From Lota lota (taxonomy: Eukaryota > Chordata > Actinopteri > Gadiformes > Lotidae): a stretch of DNA of 64,000 nt. The stretch is taken from positions 17,501 through 81,500 of the forward strand of contig JACYXH010000475.1 of assembly GCA_026745465.1 (NCBI GenBank), read 5' to 3'. Shown piece after piece: positions 51,241 to 64,000 of this stretch. Both the position numbers and the translations under genes were made by a program. Numbering within the stretch: position 1 is the stretch's first letter; every line of letters starts with the position of its first letter. The notes beneath the pieces were generated by a model. The model had not been told where the DNA came from. It saw nothing but the letters and a program-made list of their open reading frames with translations, and did not search any database.

Positions 51241-52354
51241 TTTTGTGGATTCGGCATTATAAAGAAGAAACACATAGCAGAAAAGTTCCATATAATCCAG
51301 CACAATGGTTACATGCAATAACAACAACAGGAAACTATAACAGAAACATTTTTAACGTGATCATTCGATATAAAAGTCAATGTAAACATATTTGGAGTGA
51401 ATGTAAATATCACTGTTCCTTCTCTTGCATTGAAAAACATAGTATATAAAAATGTCATAAAAATGTAGGTTATAGGCTATAAAAACGGTATAGTGTTCGT
51501 TATCTCTCCTTTTGTAAATGTTTGTCAAGTCTTGGCTAGAGCTGAACAGTCTGACCTTTGTTCAGCATTATTGGTCCTATTAGGTCATCATTTGTTGGTG
51601 ACGACAAGGTATAAAGATATAATAGAGTGGAATCCGTATGAATCCATCAGCAGTCACTTGTCAGTCAAACGTCCATGCTTCGCGCCTTTGCATCTCTCAG
51701 GCAACAGTTCAGTACAGGCCACTAACTATTTTGAGCACCAGGGAGCGGTGTTGTTCCAAAGTCAGCCTGCCCGTCGGCTGGAGAATTCCATGAAAAGTGT
51801 ATGAGCAAGGGAAACACGGTTGGGATGGGTCGCAGGTCCAAAATCCCTTACTTGAGGACCCCATCAATATAACGTAGAAATTATGAAAGATGAAAGAATG
51901 GGTGAAGTCATGGAGTCCACCGTTCTGACTACCCCTAGCCAGATGACGCATTACAACAGAGCGCCTAATTAATCCAAACTCGGCAAATGAGACACAAGTG
52001 CCAATCTGCACTTGGAAATCATTAAAGGTTATAGTGACCCGTCATGTGCATGGTTGGACAGTATAGTCATGATGATGTATTTTATTCCCATGCTGCACTT
52101 GGTCTCTGATGACTATGGCTACACTGGAGGCATTCCATGACCTGGGATGAACAAACAACTCATGAAGATCAGAACTAAATCACAGTACGGTTAGGAAATA
52201 AAAAAGTGATGCTGGTGCAATTCTTAATTGAAATGTGAAATTTGAAATAGCGTTCTAACGTGTCAGCAACCATTTGGTCCGGTAAAAAACAGTTTGGGCT
52301 GATTGGGGTTTGGCGCCAGTGGATTCTGGTTGGGCGCCGTGTCGCGGCTGGGCA
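50739..52354. other. spacer between GLIS 3' end and LRR gene promoter
   Basis: The 5' UTR and promoter of the LRR gene should be at the low end. The stretch contains a GT run near 50,937-50,970 and the GT/AC palindrome. No coding exon is supported. Confidence 0.5.
51151..51237. repeat. (GT)n(AC)n palindromic microsatellite
   Basis: About 56 bp of GT pass directly into about 31 bp of AC at 51,206/51,207, so the junction is a near-perfect inverted repeat able to form a hairpin or cruciform. Confidence 0.95.
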
Positions 52355-54854
52355 TCAGGAGTCCAGGTAGATGGAATAGATCTGACTGAGGCAACGGTCG
52401 ACTCCGCCGGTCTGAAACAGGAAGCTGTCATCCGGGCAGGGTGCAGAGCCAGAGTGGCCCCCACCCGCTTGTCCCTGGAGGTCCCGCAGCAAGTCAAACC
52501 CTGGGGAGGAAAGAGAGAAACAGAGAGAGGATTAGGACCGGAAAGAACGTCCTGGTTGTGAACGTCCAAGAACCGCCCCGGTCAAATCACTCCAGTATGT
52601 GGAGGCACTCATGTGGATTTGCTAGTTGGCAACCAACACAGGCTGAATGTTGCTCTCCGAACGTTCACTATATAGTTGACTAACTGGGACATCAACACTT
52701 AGAGCTGTTCAAAATCTCTGTGTACAAATCTGGTGCCCTTAACAGTGCACTATACTTCATACCCATAACGCACCATGTAAGCAGTGTACAACTGATCTGC
52801 ACTATATCCCGGTTTTCATCTCCATCTGATTCATCTGGTGAGATCTAACATGTTTTGGCTTGTTTACACGTCACGGCAATAGATTTGCGGCACATAATTA
52901 CTGCCCCAATTCCCCCTATTCCCTGAAGAATGTACTATAGAGTGTTCACTATATAGGGAGAAGAGAATGAGTGAACGAGTGCACGACCTTTGAACACGGC
53001 CACAGACTCAGATGTGCCGGTGAGAGGCTAAACGAGCAAGTCCCACATCCGGCTCTGATCCAGACCATTTACACCCCATCAAGAGAGTCAATCCGCATTA
53101 CCGTCCGATCGTGCAGTGGGGAACTTGCCCGGAAATACACAAAGGTGAAATTTGATCAATGTCTATTCGACTAAAACTGTGAAGGAAGAACCACCAAGCG
53201 TTGCCTCTGACGATGGCATGATTGTGACAGCAAAGACGTCCCATCGCATCGCAGCCCCTAGCAGTCTAAACAGGCCGTCCAGCAGTGAGGCCAGCTAGGT
53301 CTGTGGGGCCTCAGTGGTCAGGTTTCAGAGCTGAGATGAGGACACGTACGTACAGCCAGGGAGTCATGGCAGTTGGTCGAGAACAGCGCAAAAGACATGG
53401 CAGGGACCTATGTTTTCACGACACGAAATTGACCGATGTTATGATATGCATATTTTTAGTGCAATGCTGAATATATCTTTATTGTTTGCATTATTTGTTG
53501 CCATTTGTTGCATTTATTTACTGCTGAACCGTTACTTTTCATCATCCATTATCTGCCCATTTTGGTACAACAAAAAGGTCAAAAGGTTATCATACAACAA
53601 CAGTGAAAAGAGGATACAAACCGAGAGGGCCAGGAAATGCCTGTCTCTGTTTTCTGCTTTCTCCATACTTATTGAAAATTGCAAACTTGAGGGAATTGAT
53701 TGGGTCAGAAACAGGAAAAGAGAGCAAACTCCTTCAAAGCGGTTGTAATTCAAAGAATGTTTTGTTTATAACCGCTAGTTGGCAACAATAAGACTAGGTT
53801 TGACAGAAAATTCATGAAAACAACAATATGCAATGTACTGTCGAGTTATGGGGTTCATTCTCCTTTAAGCAGTACCGGCCATTGCTTCTTGCAACTGGGT
53901 CAAAATTGGCACAAAATATTATAAGCTAATACTGGCATACAGACAGAGAGACAACTGCATTGTCACCCATTAGCAAATTATTATGCACATAAAACCTGCA
54001 ACCTTTTATTTATGTATTTTTCTTTTAAAAACAAATGGATAGTGGACCAAATGTTATGGGAGCTGTTTGTAATAAGAGGCATCATGGGAAATGAAGCCTG
54101 CATTCCAAGAAATATTACTGCTATTAAAAAGAATCATACTAAAAAAGTGTTTCATAACCAGTAGCACAGCATTGCACATGATTCAAACACATGAACGCGC
54201 GTGTACGTAACAATGCATCTTAGGTTTTTGATTCACCAAACTTTTAAAAGTTGTAATGTTTTTGCATTAACTTACCGGTCGAATATGATGCCAAGTGGTT
54301 TGTGAGATAGTTGGTAACATCGAAGTCTCCATCTATTATTGGTTGAGCCATCTTTTCGTTTCCGTAAAGACACGCTTAAAAAGTTCAGGAAGCAACACAA
54401 ATTTGATCAGAATGAACACAAAAGAATAACCTGCCAACACTCAAACAAACAAAACAATTTAGTAATGGAAGTACAACATCACCACTACACAACTATACCG
54501 TTTTTAAGAAAGAATACAATCTATAAATAACTTGTAATTTTACTAGTAAAAAAATAAAAAACAGAACCACAAAACACAAAGTTTTGTAAACACAAAACTC
54601 AAACCCCATTGAATCTTTTGTTAAACGAATGTAATACCACAGCAACAGAAACAACAACTGTTGTTCCTAACCTGGATGCTCTGGCAGCCCTTCGTGGTGC
54701 TGCCGGCCGCTGGCTCTGTGATAGCCATGGTGCGCAACGCTTCTGATGCCGGGCTGCAGGTCTGGTGACGGAGCCGGGAAGTCCAGAACAGTGGCCCTCG
54801 ATGCTGGGGCCTCGTGGGCCAGGAATGACGAAGAAGATGAAGAGGACAGTCTGT

Positions 54855-54932
<78 letters not shown>

Positions 54933-55195
54933 CACACACACACACAACTGTTGAGCCTCCTTTCCTGTCTATGCAGTCGTCCACAGCAAAAAGACCAGAC
55001 TATTCAATGCAAGGCTTTTGATACTTGTTGAACATAGTACACTTCTAAAATGACTCCTAATACGACTAGCACTATAACTACTACTACTGCTACTACTACT
55101 ACTAATATAACTATAAATAGGCCTATTACTCCTATTACTAATACTAATGCTACCAGTACTACTACTACTCCTAATATAACTACTACTACTAATAT

Positions 55196-55278
<83 letters not shown>

Positions 55279-56143
55279 GGCCTAATACTACTAACACTGT
55301 TACAACTATTAATGCTTATACTAATATTAATACTAATACTACTGCTAGGCTACTACTATTACGAATACTACTACTAATACTACTGCTACACCACTATCAT
55401 TTGTACTGTTGAGCAAATGCAGGTTAGAGACAGAGTGTTCGGGTCTTTGGCGCTGGGCACACACTGAGCAGAGCAAACCCATTGGCTGAAATTCATTTTG
55501 ATAGCCGTCAGTTGTCAGAAGATAATTGTTACAATGTCCACCATTTTAGTTTTCTCTCTGCACCGCAACTGTTACCAGGCACGGAAAGAAACAACAAAAA
55601 AAGCCCAAAAACAAAACATTGGTTTAACCTATAAGTAAAACATTTTTGTTCCATCTAGGGAGGAGGAGGAGCTGGAGGAAGAAGGAGAGTAAATACAGGC
55701 AGTCATTGTAAAAAAGAAACCTGCATCCATTGCCATGGTGACGGAATGTGCTGACTGTGCGCAAACAGCACTCTGACTCAACATGGAAACCAATGAGTCA
55801 GTGGAGCCAAGTTGAAAAAAACAACGACAAAAAAAGCAACGGAATCTCTCTCTAAGGAGATAGGAAGCGTTAAAAAAAAAGAAAAATGGCCCAGTATGGT
55901 ATTTGACTTTCATCCCCCATTTCACCCCCCACACACACCCCCCTCTCGTTTTCGAAAAAGCACGCACTGGGCCATTTCATGCAGGCCTGGAGAACTCAAG
56001 TCTTGGATGATCTCCCCTAGATTATTGGTCCCCCGGGGGGCCTGGACGGCCTTGGTTTGGGGCCTGACGGGGGGGCTGGGACTTCAGAGGGCTTCATAAA
56101 CAAGCCAGGCCTTGTCAGAAATACTGATGGCTCCTGGCATATT

Positions 56144-56177
<34 letters not shown>

Positions 56178-57186
56178 TTCCATATGACCGGCCATTAAAA
56201 TAGGAACTATTTGGGGATTTCTTTACATATCCATCCTTTGTCGTCGTCGTCCCGGTCCCTTTATTCCCATGTCAAATGGAATTACGGTAAATCCAACAGT
56301 CTCTGTTTTCGGAGAAGAACCACAATAAAAGTCCAAATTAATCAGATGTGGTTTTTTTTTTTTTTTGCTTTAAACCGACTGATACGACGAACAGATGGCC
56401 GGTGGTTTGGACGAAGTAATAAAGTTTGGGCTTAGCGCAAGGTAACATAAACAAAGTAGGCCTTTGATATACTGCGACTGTTCAAATGAATGTTATACCC
56501 CGCCGATGACGAACGCGCCCAGAGAATTCGACACTTCAGCTACATTCCTCCCGGACGGCTTCGCTAACCGTCGTCCGGCTCATTTAGAAAGACCCCGATG
56601 AGCCGCTCGCATTCTTCCGCGATGCTTCAAGTGAACATAGCTGGGATGTCTACAGCTCTGCGGTTTTAGCCCCCCCAACACAAACCCATTCGACATCTTT
56701 TTTTGTGGTCGGTGTGTGTGTGTGTCTGCGTGCTTTCAGCATCGCGCAGGTTTCGCAGCGACGAAAAGCGCCAGAGGTAAAGAGAGAAAAAAAATGTGAG
56801 CACAACTTCGGGAAACAGTTACAGTGGTCATCTTTTTTTCCCCTCTCTATTTTCACAATTAACCCCTTTCATCACTCGCTCATCTCTCTCTCTCTCTCTC
56901 CCATTCTTTTTTGAGAATGTAATCCCCTCACTTCTCTCTCTCTTTTTTCCTCTCATGTCATCACCTCATCACCTCCACTGCTGCTCTCTTTGTCGCTCTC
57001 TGTCCCTCTACTCTGTATCTCTCTCTCCTTCACTCGCTCCATCTCTGTATCTCTCCATCCCTCTACTCTGTACGTCTCTCTCCTTCACGCTCTCCATCTC
57101 TCTCCCTCTCTCCATCCCTGTATCTCTCTCTCACTCTCTCTAATGACTACCAGCTGCTTTCCTTCACACACGGAGTGTGTGTGTGT

Positions 57187-57217
<31 letters not shown>

Positions 57218-59134
57218 GGTGAAACGAGAGGAGAGCCTCTCCCAGCACTGTCATCACACGGCCCGGACTGTACGTTCCTTCGGCCCGCGACGTCTCACTC
57301 CACCGCACCGCCATCCCTTTTCCACGGCCGTGCCGAGTCCAGTGACGCCTCGCGGGGAAGCTTTATTTGGACGCCACCAAAAAACACGCTATTTTCAGCT
57401 TTGGCTGCATGGCAAGAGTTCCCATCGTCGCTGTATTCGCATATCTTACACATATTGCAAAGTGTCATCCTGAGTCAAACGTATTCCTCTGGTGAAGGCG
57501 GAGTGACAGAAAAGTACCGGCTCCTCCCTTCACTATGCCAGGTGATTCTGCTCCAGGTGATTGCTTGTAGCTAACCACCGAGCAGCGCTTATTAGCATAG
57601 CCAAATAGGGTTGACTCGAAATAGTGGACAGCAGATCTTTTTTGCCGTCCATCTGGATAGAGGTCAACTAAATCACCGGTTCCTCACCTTTTCAGGTCAC
57701 TTCAACATCTTAAAGGTGTTTGTGGCCTGCGGCCGACCTAAAGTACGGTATTTTGGCACTCGACCATAATTTAATTATCAAAATAAGAAAAAACATGGTT
57801 ATTCAGGTACCATATGATGCGTTTTATTCAAACAATACCATTAACATTGCTTTATAAAAATGATATAAAAAATTAAAGGCTTTTGTCAATAATTTGGCAG
57901 ATCACCTGCAGTACCCTCACAGACCACTAGTTGGTGGGAATTGCTGAACTAAATGCCTTCCAGAGGTCAGAGGTCGAGGTGTGTGTATAAGGGTGTGTGA
58001 GTGTAGTCTGTAGTAGTCTCTGATAGTCTGCGGTACTATGTGCTGAATTTATCAGAATCCTTTTCACAAGATAAGAGATTCTCAGAAACCCAGCTGTTAC
58101 GAACTCTGTGTCTCAGCCGTGCCTCATCGTCAGTGTTTGTCCTTCCACACACACTGTGTAAATCGTCGTACTGCAGAGGGTAAACGCTCTTAGCGAGAGC
58201 CATCTGACATCGCAAACTCAAAAGTTGAAAAGCACGATATGAAATAATAATGCCGCCGCACAGCACAAAAACAAGCTAAATATTAAAAATCATTTATATA
58301 AACGTCCTCCGAGGCTGAGCTGAGCTCTCCAAGGCCCTGCCAAGGTAGGATAATTAAGAGATGTCAGAACGCCTGGACGGAGTCGGCCACGCTGAACCGC
58401 ATGCCTCCTCGCTATGAGCTCAGAGCTCTGTGCTGTTGAAAGCAAAGATGACTTACTTTCACTTGTTGGACATACCACTTAGTCAATGGATCCAGGGAGG
58501 GGGGGGGGGGGGGGGGGGGCTGCCTTGCTATTGGCTTTGGCAGGTTATCACGCGCTGTGGCCGCAGCCACCGCTCTCAAGTCAATGTGAAGATTGTGCCG
58601 TACAAGGACGTTCGCAGAGCGGCCTCTAACAGGTCCTCAAGGTCGATGGGATCTGATGAACGCAGCATGGCTCCGCCCGGAATACAGACAGCGGCCGCAG
58701 TGTGGACTGTGTAATTCCCGTTTTTGAAAAACATGTTATTAAGGCCTTTTAACGTCTGAATCAATGTACTGTGCGACTGGGTGTGAGGTTTAGAGAAAAA
58801 TGTCGCTTTTCATCAAAATATCCTCGACATGCGAAGGAAGAAAAAAAAGAGGGAAAAAAATGCGTTGAATTACTGGATGCACTGCTGGAAAATAAGGTCT
58901 CAAGACATCGGTATTATCGCACGAAGGTTAAATTGGCACAATCAACTTCGATACACTGCTGTTATTGTGTGTGTTGTGCCGACCAGAATAAAAAACCAGC
59001 TGGGCCTGAATCAGAAAAGATTTGCTGCCTAATTATCGGCAGAACCGCGGCCTTGGAGCCCCTCAGCTGGGACTACTGCAGGTCCTGCTCTGTATATTTT
59101 ATTGTGCTGTGTGACATGAGTTTAGCGGAGCTTC

Positions 59135-59177
<43 letters not shown>

Positions 59178-61157
59178 CACACACACACACACACACCCAT
59201 ACACAAACACACACACACGTGCCATGGCCTCCACTTGGCCAATCATAGCGACCGCAAGCACATTAACTCTAGTTATGGTGACACACACTCATTACCCGCC
59301 TCTCCTTCTACAAACGTGCTTTGTACATGAAGCGGTGAGTGAGCAAAGTGGGCTTTTAATCCTTGAAATAAGGCAGGGCCACCAGAAAATATCCTGCGCC
59401 ATGCATGTAGTTGATCTAAGCCATGAATAATATAGATAGATAGATAGATAGATATATTTAAACTCCATAACAAAAATAAATAAGGACACCATGCATAGGA
59501 GTATTTATTTTCAATAAATGTTTATCCTTTAATTAAAGTAATTCCTGTTTATGTGTCCAATACACTTACATGCATCATCAAGTACCCATTGTAAACCTTC
59601 CCTCTACCCTCTCACCTCCTACCCTCTACCCTCAATCCTCTACCCTCTCACCACCTACCCTCTACCCTCTCACCACCTACCCTCTACCCTCTCACCTCCT
59701 ACCCTCTACCCTCTCACCACCTACCCTCTACCCTCTCACCACCTACCCTCTCACCACCTACCCTCTACCCTCTCACCACCTACCCTCTACCCTCTCAACA
59801 CCTACCCTCTAACCTCTACCCTCTACCCTCTAACCTCTACCCTCTACCCTCTACCCTCTCACCACCTACCCTCTACCCTCTCAACACCTACCCTCTAACC
59901 TCTACCCTCTACCCTCTAACCTCTACCCTCTACCCTCTACCCTCTCACCACCTACCCTCTACCCTCTGCCCTCCACCTTTAGCTTCTATCCACTACCTCT
60001 ATCATCTACCCTCTGTCCTCTATACTCTACTCTCTGTCCTCTACTCTTTACACTCTCTCTATCTCTATCCTCTACCCTCTAACCTCCTCAATCCTCTATC
60101 CTTACCCTCTACTCTCTTCCCTTTACCCTCTATCCTCTAACTCTATCCTCTATCTTCTAGCCTCACCCACTATCCCATACCCTCTACCAAACTACCAGTT
60201 AGCATCTATCCAAAATGCAGGGGGGGCGGACAGGAATTTCCACACAATTACATCCTAATTCAAGTACAACTCTTATATTTTCAAGCATGAATATGAACAG
60301 CAATATTTTATTTTTAATCTGTCACATTTAATAGAAACTGTCACAGTTAAAATAGTGTTTAGAATGGGTAGAGTGGTTGAAAGGAGGCATCGCAAAAGAA
60401 GAATGGGCAACCATGGGGTGCATTTCCATTCACAATTCACTCTTTGTCTCTTTCACTATTAACTTTACATGGAGTATTGAAAAAAGTATATGTTTGTGAG
60501 TTCCTGATTTTTTTTTAGCAATAATCAGTGTTCTCTGATCATAGCACGTGGCTTGACGTTGGTGAATGTGAGTATTAAAAACATTTGGCTTCAATTCACC
60601 TCAAGTTGGAAGTAAGAAACAGCCGTGTTTCCATGTTACGCATCAACCCTGACATTATCAATGAGCTTATACACACAGAGATGTAACATTACTAAGATTG
60701 AAAGACACACGATACTACTTATTTACATGTGTATTAAACAAATGATTACGGGTTGTTAATTGACAGATAGATAATATAGAAATATGTGGGGGGGGGGAAT
60801 GTAATAATTGACAGATAGAATGTATCAACTTATTAAACGGGGGGGGTATTAATAGTTATGCTTGCGTGTACGGTGGTACGGTACTACTCACCCTACTCCT
60901 GCGTGCCCAGGGCTCGTCAGGGAGGGCAGGGGGCTGTTGGCCCCCATGGAAGCCTCCATCCCAGCGTAACCGGATCGGGACTCTAGGGGCGGGGGTAGAT
61001 ACTGGGAGCCAGCCCTCTTGTGGAGCGTAGCGCTGCTGGAGTACATGTCTGCAAGACACACGGACGGCATCAGCCCGATGTAGGAGACATAATGGTGTGT
61101 CATTAAATGGTTTTTAACACACACACACAAACACAAGCATGCGTCCGCAAATGCAGG

Positions 61158-61198
<41 letters not shown>

Positions 61199-64000
61199 TG
61201 AGACATGCACTGATAGATGGATGGATACAAGTATTCCGACTCACATGCATGCATACATGAACGCGTGCACACAAACACACACAAGCATGCATGCGCCCAC
61301 GCGGGCACACACCCACATACACACATATCATAGGAACACGGATGGATGCATAATGTCATAATCTTCACATAGTAAAAAGAAATGTGGCATTTATACGTAT
61401 CCTTTTTTTTTTAATCTAGTGTGCAGTGCTCCAGGCTATTCGGTACAATCGCCGTGCCGTGCCTGGATAAGAGCGTGCTCCTCCCAGGCATCTCTCAACA
61501 CTAAAAACAGTGACACACTTGTTTCACCCCTGGTAAACATAGCTCTCGCGCGCGGTGTGCCGTTTCGGAGGCTTTGCCCTCAAAAGGTCTTCTGGGTAAA
61601 GTAGTCTGAAGTAATCGACACGGACAGCTCTCTCTTGCACGATCCTAACCACCACCACCACCACCACCACCACCACCACCCCTGCTCCCTCTCCTACTCC
61701 TCCTTTGCCAGCTGAGACTCAGCGTGGCTGACAGTTTCTTGAGCCGGGTTCAGCCATTCAAAGGAAATGCATGTACAAAATAAAAAGTGTAAAAAAAGAA
61801 GAAGAAAAAAGGAGCGTGGCTGGAAAAACTGTTTACAGTCAGAGAGCAAAGGACAGGAGAGTAGAGGAGGAAAGGAGATGAGGAGGAGAGGAGAGTAGAG
61901 GAGGAAAGGAGATGAGGAGGAGAGGAGAGTAGAGGAGGAAAGGACAGGAGAGTAGAGGAGGAAAGGAGATGAGGAGGAGAGGAGAGTAGAGGAGGAAAGG
62001 AGATGAGGAGGAGAGGAGAGTAGAGGAGGGAAGGACAGGAGAGTAGAGGATGAAAGGAGATGAGGAGGACAGGAGAGTAGAGGAGGAAAGGAGATGAGGA
62101 GGAGAGGAGAGTAGAGGAGCAAAGGAGATGAGGAGGAGTGGAGGATACAAGAGTCGAGGAGCAAAGGAGATGACAAGGATAAGGAGGAGAGGAGGAGGAA
62201 ATAGAAAGACAGAGACCCAAGCTGAACCTGTTTTCAGTTTCAAATGAAAAGAAAACAGCGTGAACAAGCAATTGAATAAACAATATGTTTGTTTTTTATG
62301 AAACTCTAATAACATATTCATCTTTCAATGTTGGAGCAGTGCTGCAATGTTAACCTATTTTATCTCCTCTTTCTTATACATGTACACTGCCTTGAAATGT
62401 TTTAGTTGTCCCTCTTCCTGGAGGTTTAACCTGAAGTGTTCTGTATCTATGCCCTGTACGGCCCGGCACAATCTCAGGTTTTTAATCTGCTGTTTTTGGT
62501 ATGTTGGTCCATTTGCTTTATCATTACTTTGGGCATTTTCTCTGTATCATACAGCACTTTCAGCTGCATTGTCATGTATGCAAGGTGCTTTATGTATAAA
62601 GCTTTGTATCATCATCCTCATCATTATTATTATTATTATGATGATGACGACGGCGTACACCTGCAAAGCCGTCCATGCCGGGCCCAGGGGAGTGGCTGCC
62701 TTTTGTCCCGGCCAGAGAGTTCTGTTGGTTGCCGACGGTGACAGCGCCACCGCTGGAGACATGGAGGTGCTGCCTGGCGAGACAGTAGCTCAACATGTCC
62801 GACTCCAACATGGAGGGCACCGGGGCCTATACCGGACAGGAGAGGAAGATACGTGGAGATGTTAGCACCATTTCTTTCATTTATTAGTACACGACTTTGA
62901 GGTTACTGTTGGATTCAGTTTCAAAAATTGTCACTTCAAACTAGACTTCGTAAAGAAGAGATTTAGGGCTTAAGACGAATACAGTGTTGAGCTGTGGCAG
63001 GCAAATTTCCCGACCCACAACAAGATCAGAATTGTCCATTTAGTTTGAAATTGACAGATTCAATTGAACACAATCTTCTTTGGATTAACAGTCTTTATTT
63101 GATTTACAATTTCTAGAGAAAGCTCAAGAGAGGTCATTTCAACAGTAATACGATTTACTAGTATAAGAGTAAACACCAGAGCATCTGTGTGTGCGTGAGT
63201 GCGAAGACGTGCAATTTTATTAAAGCGGCTGCTTAGCTGCTTATGACAACAACATGTTTTCACCCAATGGCAAATGATTAAAATATTGTCTTGGTTATTG
63301 TCTTTCAATTACTCAGATCTCTTAAAGATGCAGTGTGTTTTCATCACAGCGGCAATTCTTACTGTTCCATTCTGACAGAACTGAAACTTTGTAAAAGATG
63401 CCTGGTTCTCATTCTTTTGTTTTTGTTTCTTTTTGCTTTAGTCCAGCTTTAGCCTGGAACCAAAATCCCCAAATCTTTTTGGGTGACACCATCCAAGAAT
63501 TGTCTACAAGAAAGTCAATGTTTATTATGCAGCTTCAACGCAACGTCCCCCGTGGTCCACAGCAACTTCCAAAACGGGTCATCTCCAGAACAGGGATTTT
63601 AGAAAAACAACACACCCTGCCATGCACACACCCATCCACACACCCATTACACTGGACCAACCACACACTCATTACACCCATTACACCCAACCAACCATAG
63701 ACCCATTACACTGGACCAACCACACACGCATCCACACACTCATTACACCCATTACACCCAACTAACCATAGACCCATTACACTGGACCAACCACACACCC
63801 AACCACACCCAACCAACCACACACATATTACAACAAACAAACCACACACCAATCCACACACCCATTACACCCAACGACACACCCATTTCACCCACACACA
63901 CAACCAACTACACACCCATTACACCCAACCAACCATAGACCCATTACACCGGACCAACCACACACGCATCCACACACTCACTATACCCATTACACCCAAC
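52355..64000 (-). CDS. glis1: GLIS-family zinc-finger protein, C-terminal exons (partial)
   Basis: The 3' part of a Krueppel-like transcription factor gene that continues past the right edge. Exons I can support are 62,826-62,661 (ESDMLSYCLARQHLHV...SPGPGMDGFA), joining in phase to 61,048-60,892 (DMYSSSATLHKRAGSQYLPP), then about 54,729-54,671 (MAITEPAAGSTTKGC), 54,351-54,276 (GDFDVTNYLTNHLASYSTG) and 52,500-52,355 (FDLLRDL...DRCLSQIYSIYLDS, TGA). The DxLxxCL block, the SPGPGxDxYS motif and a tail of the DRCxSQxxSIYxxx type match the GLIS1/GLIS3 C-terminus, and the last residues and EPAAG favour GLIS1. The zinc fingers are outside the window. Phase does not match between 60,892 and 54,729, so an exon is probably missed. 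Confidence 0.65.
54857..54945. repeat. (AC)n microsatellite
   Basis: About 85 bp of AC just upstream, in gene orientation, of a candidate GLIS exon. Confidence 0.96.
55046..55400. repeat. (ACT)n trinucleotide array
   Basis: A degenerate ACT/ATT array with a pure core at about 55,198-55,277. It yields long Thr or Val open frames that are not genes. Confidence 0.95.
56144..56177. repeat. poly-C tract
   Basis: About 33 consecutive C. Confidence 0.93.
57175..57219. repeat. (GT)n followed by poly-G
   Basis: A GT run passes directly into about 18 G. A similar poly-G run occurs at 58,499-58,519. Confidence 0.93.
59139..59218. repeat. (AC)n microsatellite
   Basis: About 80 bp of AC with few interruptions. 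A GATA-type short repeat follows at about 59,430-59,455. Confidence 0.95.
59598..60180. repeat. CCCTCTA-type minisatellite
   Basis: An array built from units such as TACCCTCTACCCTCTCACCACC. It is strongly pyrimidine-biased on the plus strand and becomes degenerate toward 60,180. It lies in the GLIS intron. Confidence 0.93.
61048..62660. other. GLIS intron with CA, CCA and purine minisatellite
   Basis: The intron between the two in-phase GLIS exons. It contains a CA block near 61,160-61,195, a CCA repeat at 61,650-61,681 and a purine-rich minisatellite. No further exon is visible. Confidence 0.6.
61852..62185. repeat. purine-only minisatellite
   Basis: Repeats of about 31 bp and shorter, such as GGAGAGGAGAGTAGAGGAGG with AAAGGAGATGA. 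The plus strand is almost entirely A/G for over 300 bp, so it could adopt triplex DNA. Confidence 0.93.
63600..64000. repeat. CA-rich minisatellite
   Basis: Higher-order array of units combining CACACCCATTACACTGGACC and CCAACCAACCATAGACCC. It continues to the window edge. The plus strand is very poor in G. Confidence 0.93.

Larger units (their letters stand above)
54730..60891. other. large GLIS intron with many simple repeats
   Basis: About 6 kb with no exon I can place. It holds CA, ACT, poly-C and poly-G repeats and a minisatellite, listed separately. A CpG-richer patch near 56,500-56,640 and another near 57,240-57,380 could be regulatory or hold the missing exon. Confidence 0.45.

Noticed and set aside
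55004-55412. Poly-Thr and poly-Val open frames
   Set aside because: They arise from the ACT trinucleotide array.
58771-59430. 219-codon plus-strand frame
   Set aside because: Composition is ordinary intron sequence interrupted by a His-Thr repeat. No motif or splice evidence supports it.

Overview
The window looks like nuclear DNA of a teleost fish. It has vertebrate single-copy genes with 5-19 exons and short introns, GT-AG splice signals, a tRNA-derived SINE, fish-type LINE/DNA-transposon fragments, and an extreme density of CA/GT, CT and poly-G repeats. The repeat density resembles cod-like fishes, but that is only an inference. I joined exons by hand from splice sites and reading phase. 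Most models close as exact multiples of three with lengths close to the human proteins.

Layout: every recognised gene is on the minus strand. From low to high coordinate they are: rabggtb (11,878-15,983; Rab geranylgeranyltransferase beta), acadm (16,768-20,981; medium-chain acyl-CoA dehydrogenase), a decayed duplicate region (22,150-25,235), rps8 (26,633-28,959; ribosomal protein eS8), hectd3 (30,036-38,810; HECT E3 ligase), best4 (39,841-43,326; bestrophin channel), an unnamed leucine-rich-repeat membrane protein (46,697-50,738), and the 3' part of a GLIS-family zinc-finger gene, most like glis1, running off the right edge (52,355->64,000). A possible two-helix membrane protein lies at 8,213-8,545. 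In human, rabggtb/acadm (1p31) and rps8/best4/hectd3 (1p34) lie on the same chromosome arm but apart.

The most interesting segment is 22,150-25,235. It reads as the remains of a tandem duplication of the rps8-acadm unit. Its protein-coding exons are broken by frameshifts and stops, yet splice sites, the poly(A) signal and several intronic snoRNAs (SNORD55, SNORD46, SNORD38 and an H/ACA-like RNA) are kept, one per intron. This is the architecture of a non-coding snoRNA host gene born from a ribosomal-protein gene duplicate. The live rps8 gene carries the same C/D snoRNAs in its introns, and the H/ACA-like element lies just past its poly(A) signal.

The remaining sequence (1-8,200; 8,550-11,870; 43,500-46,690; large introns of the GLIS gene) is mostly simple repeats, minisatellites, a MITE-like inverted repeat and unremarkable AT-rich DNA. 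I see no supportable genes there.
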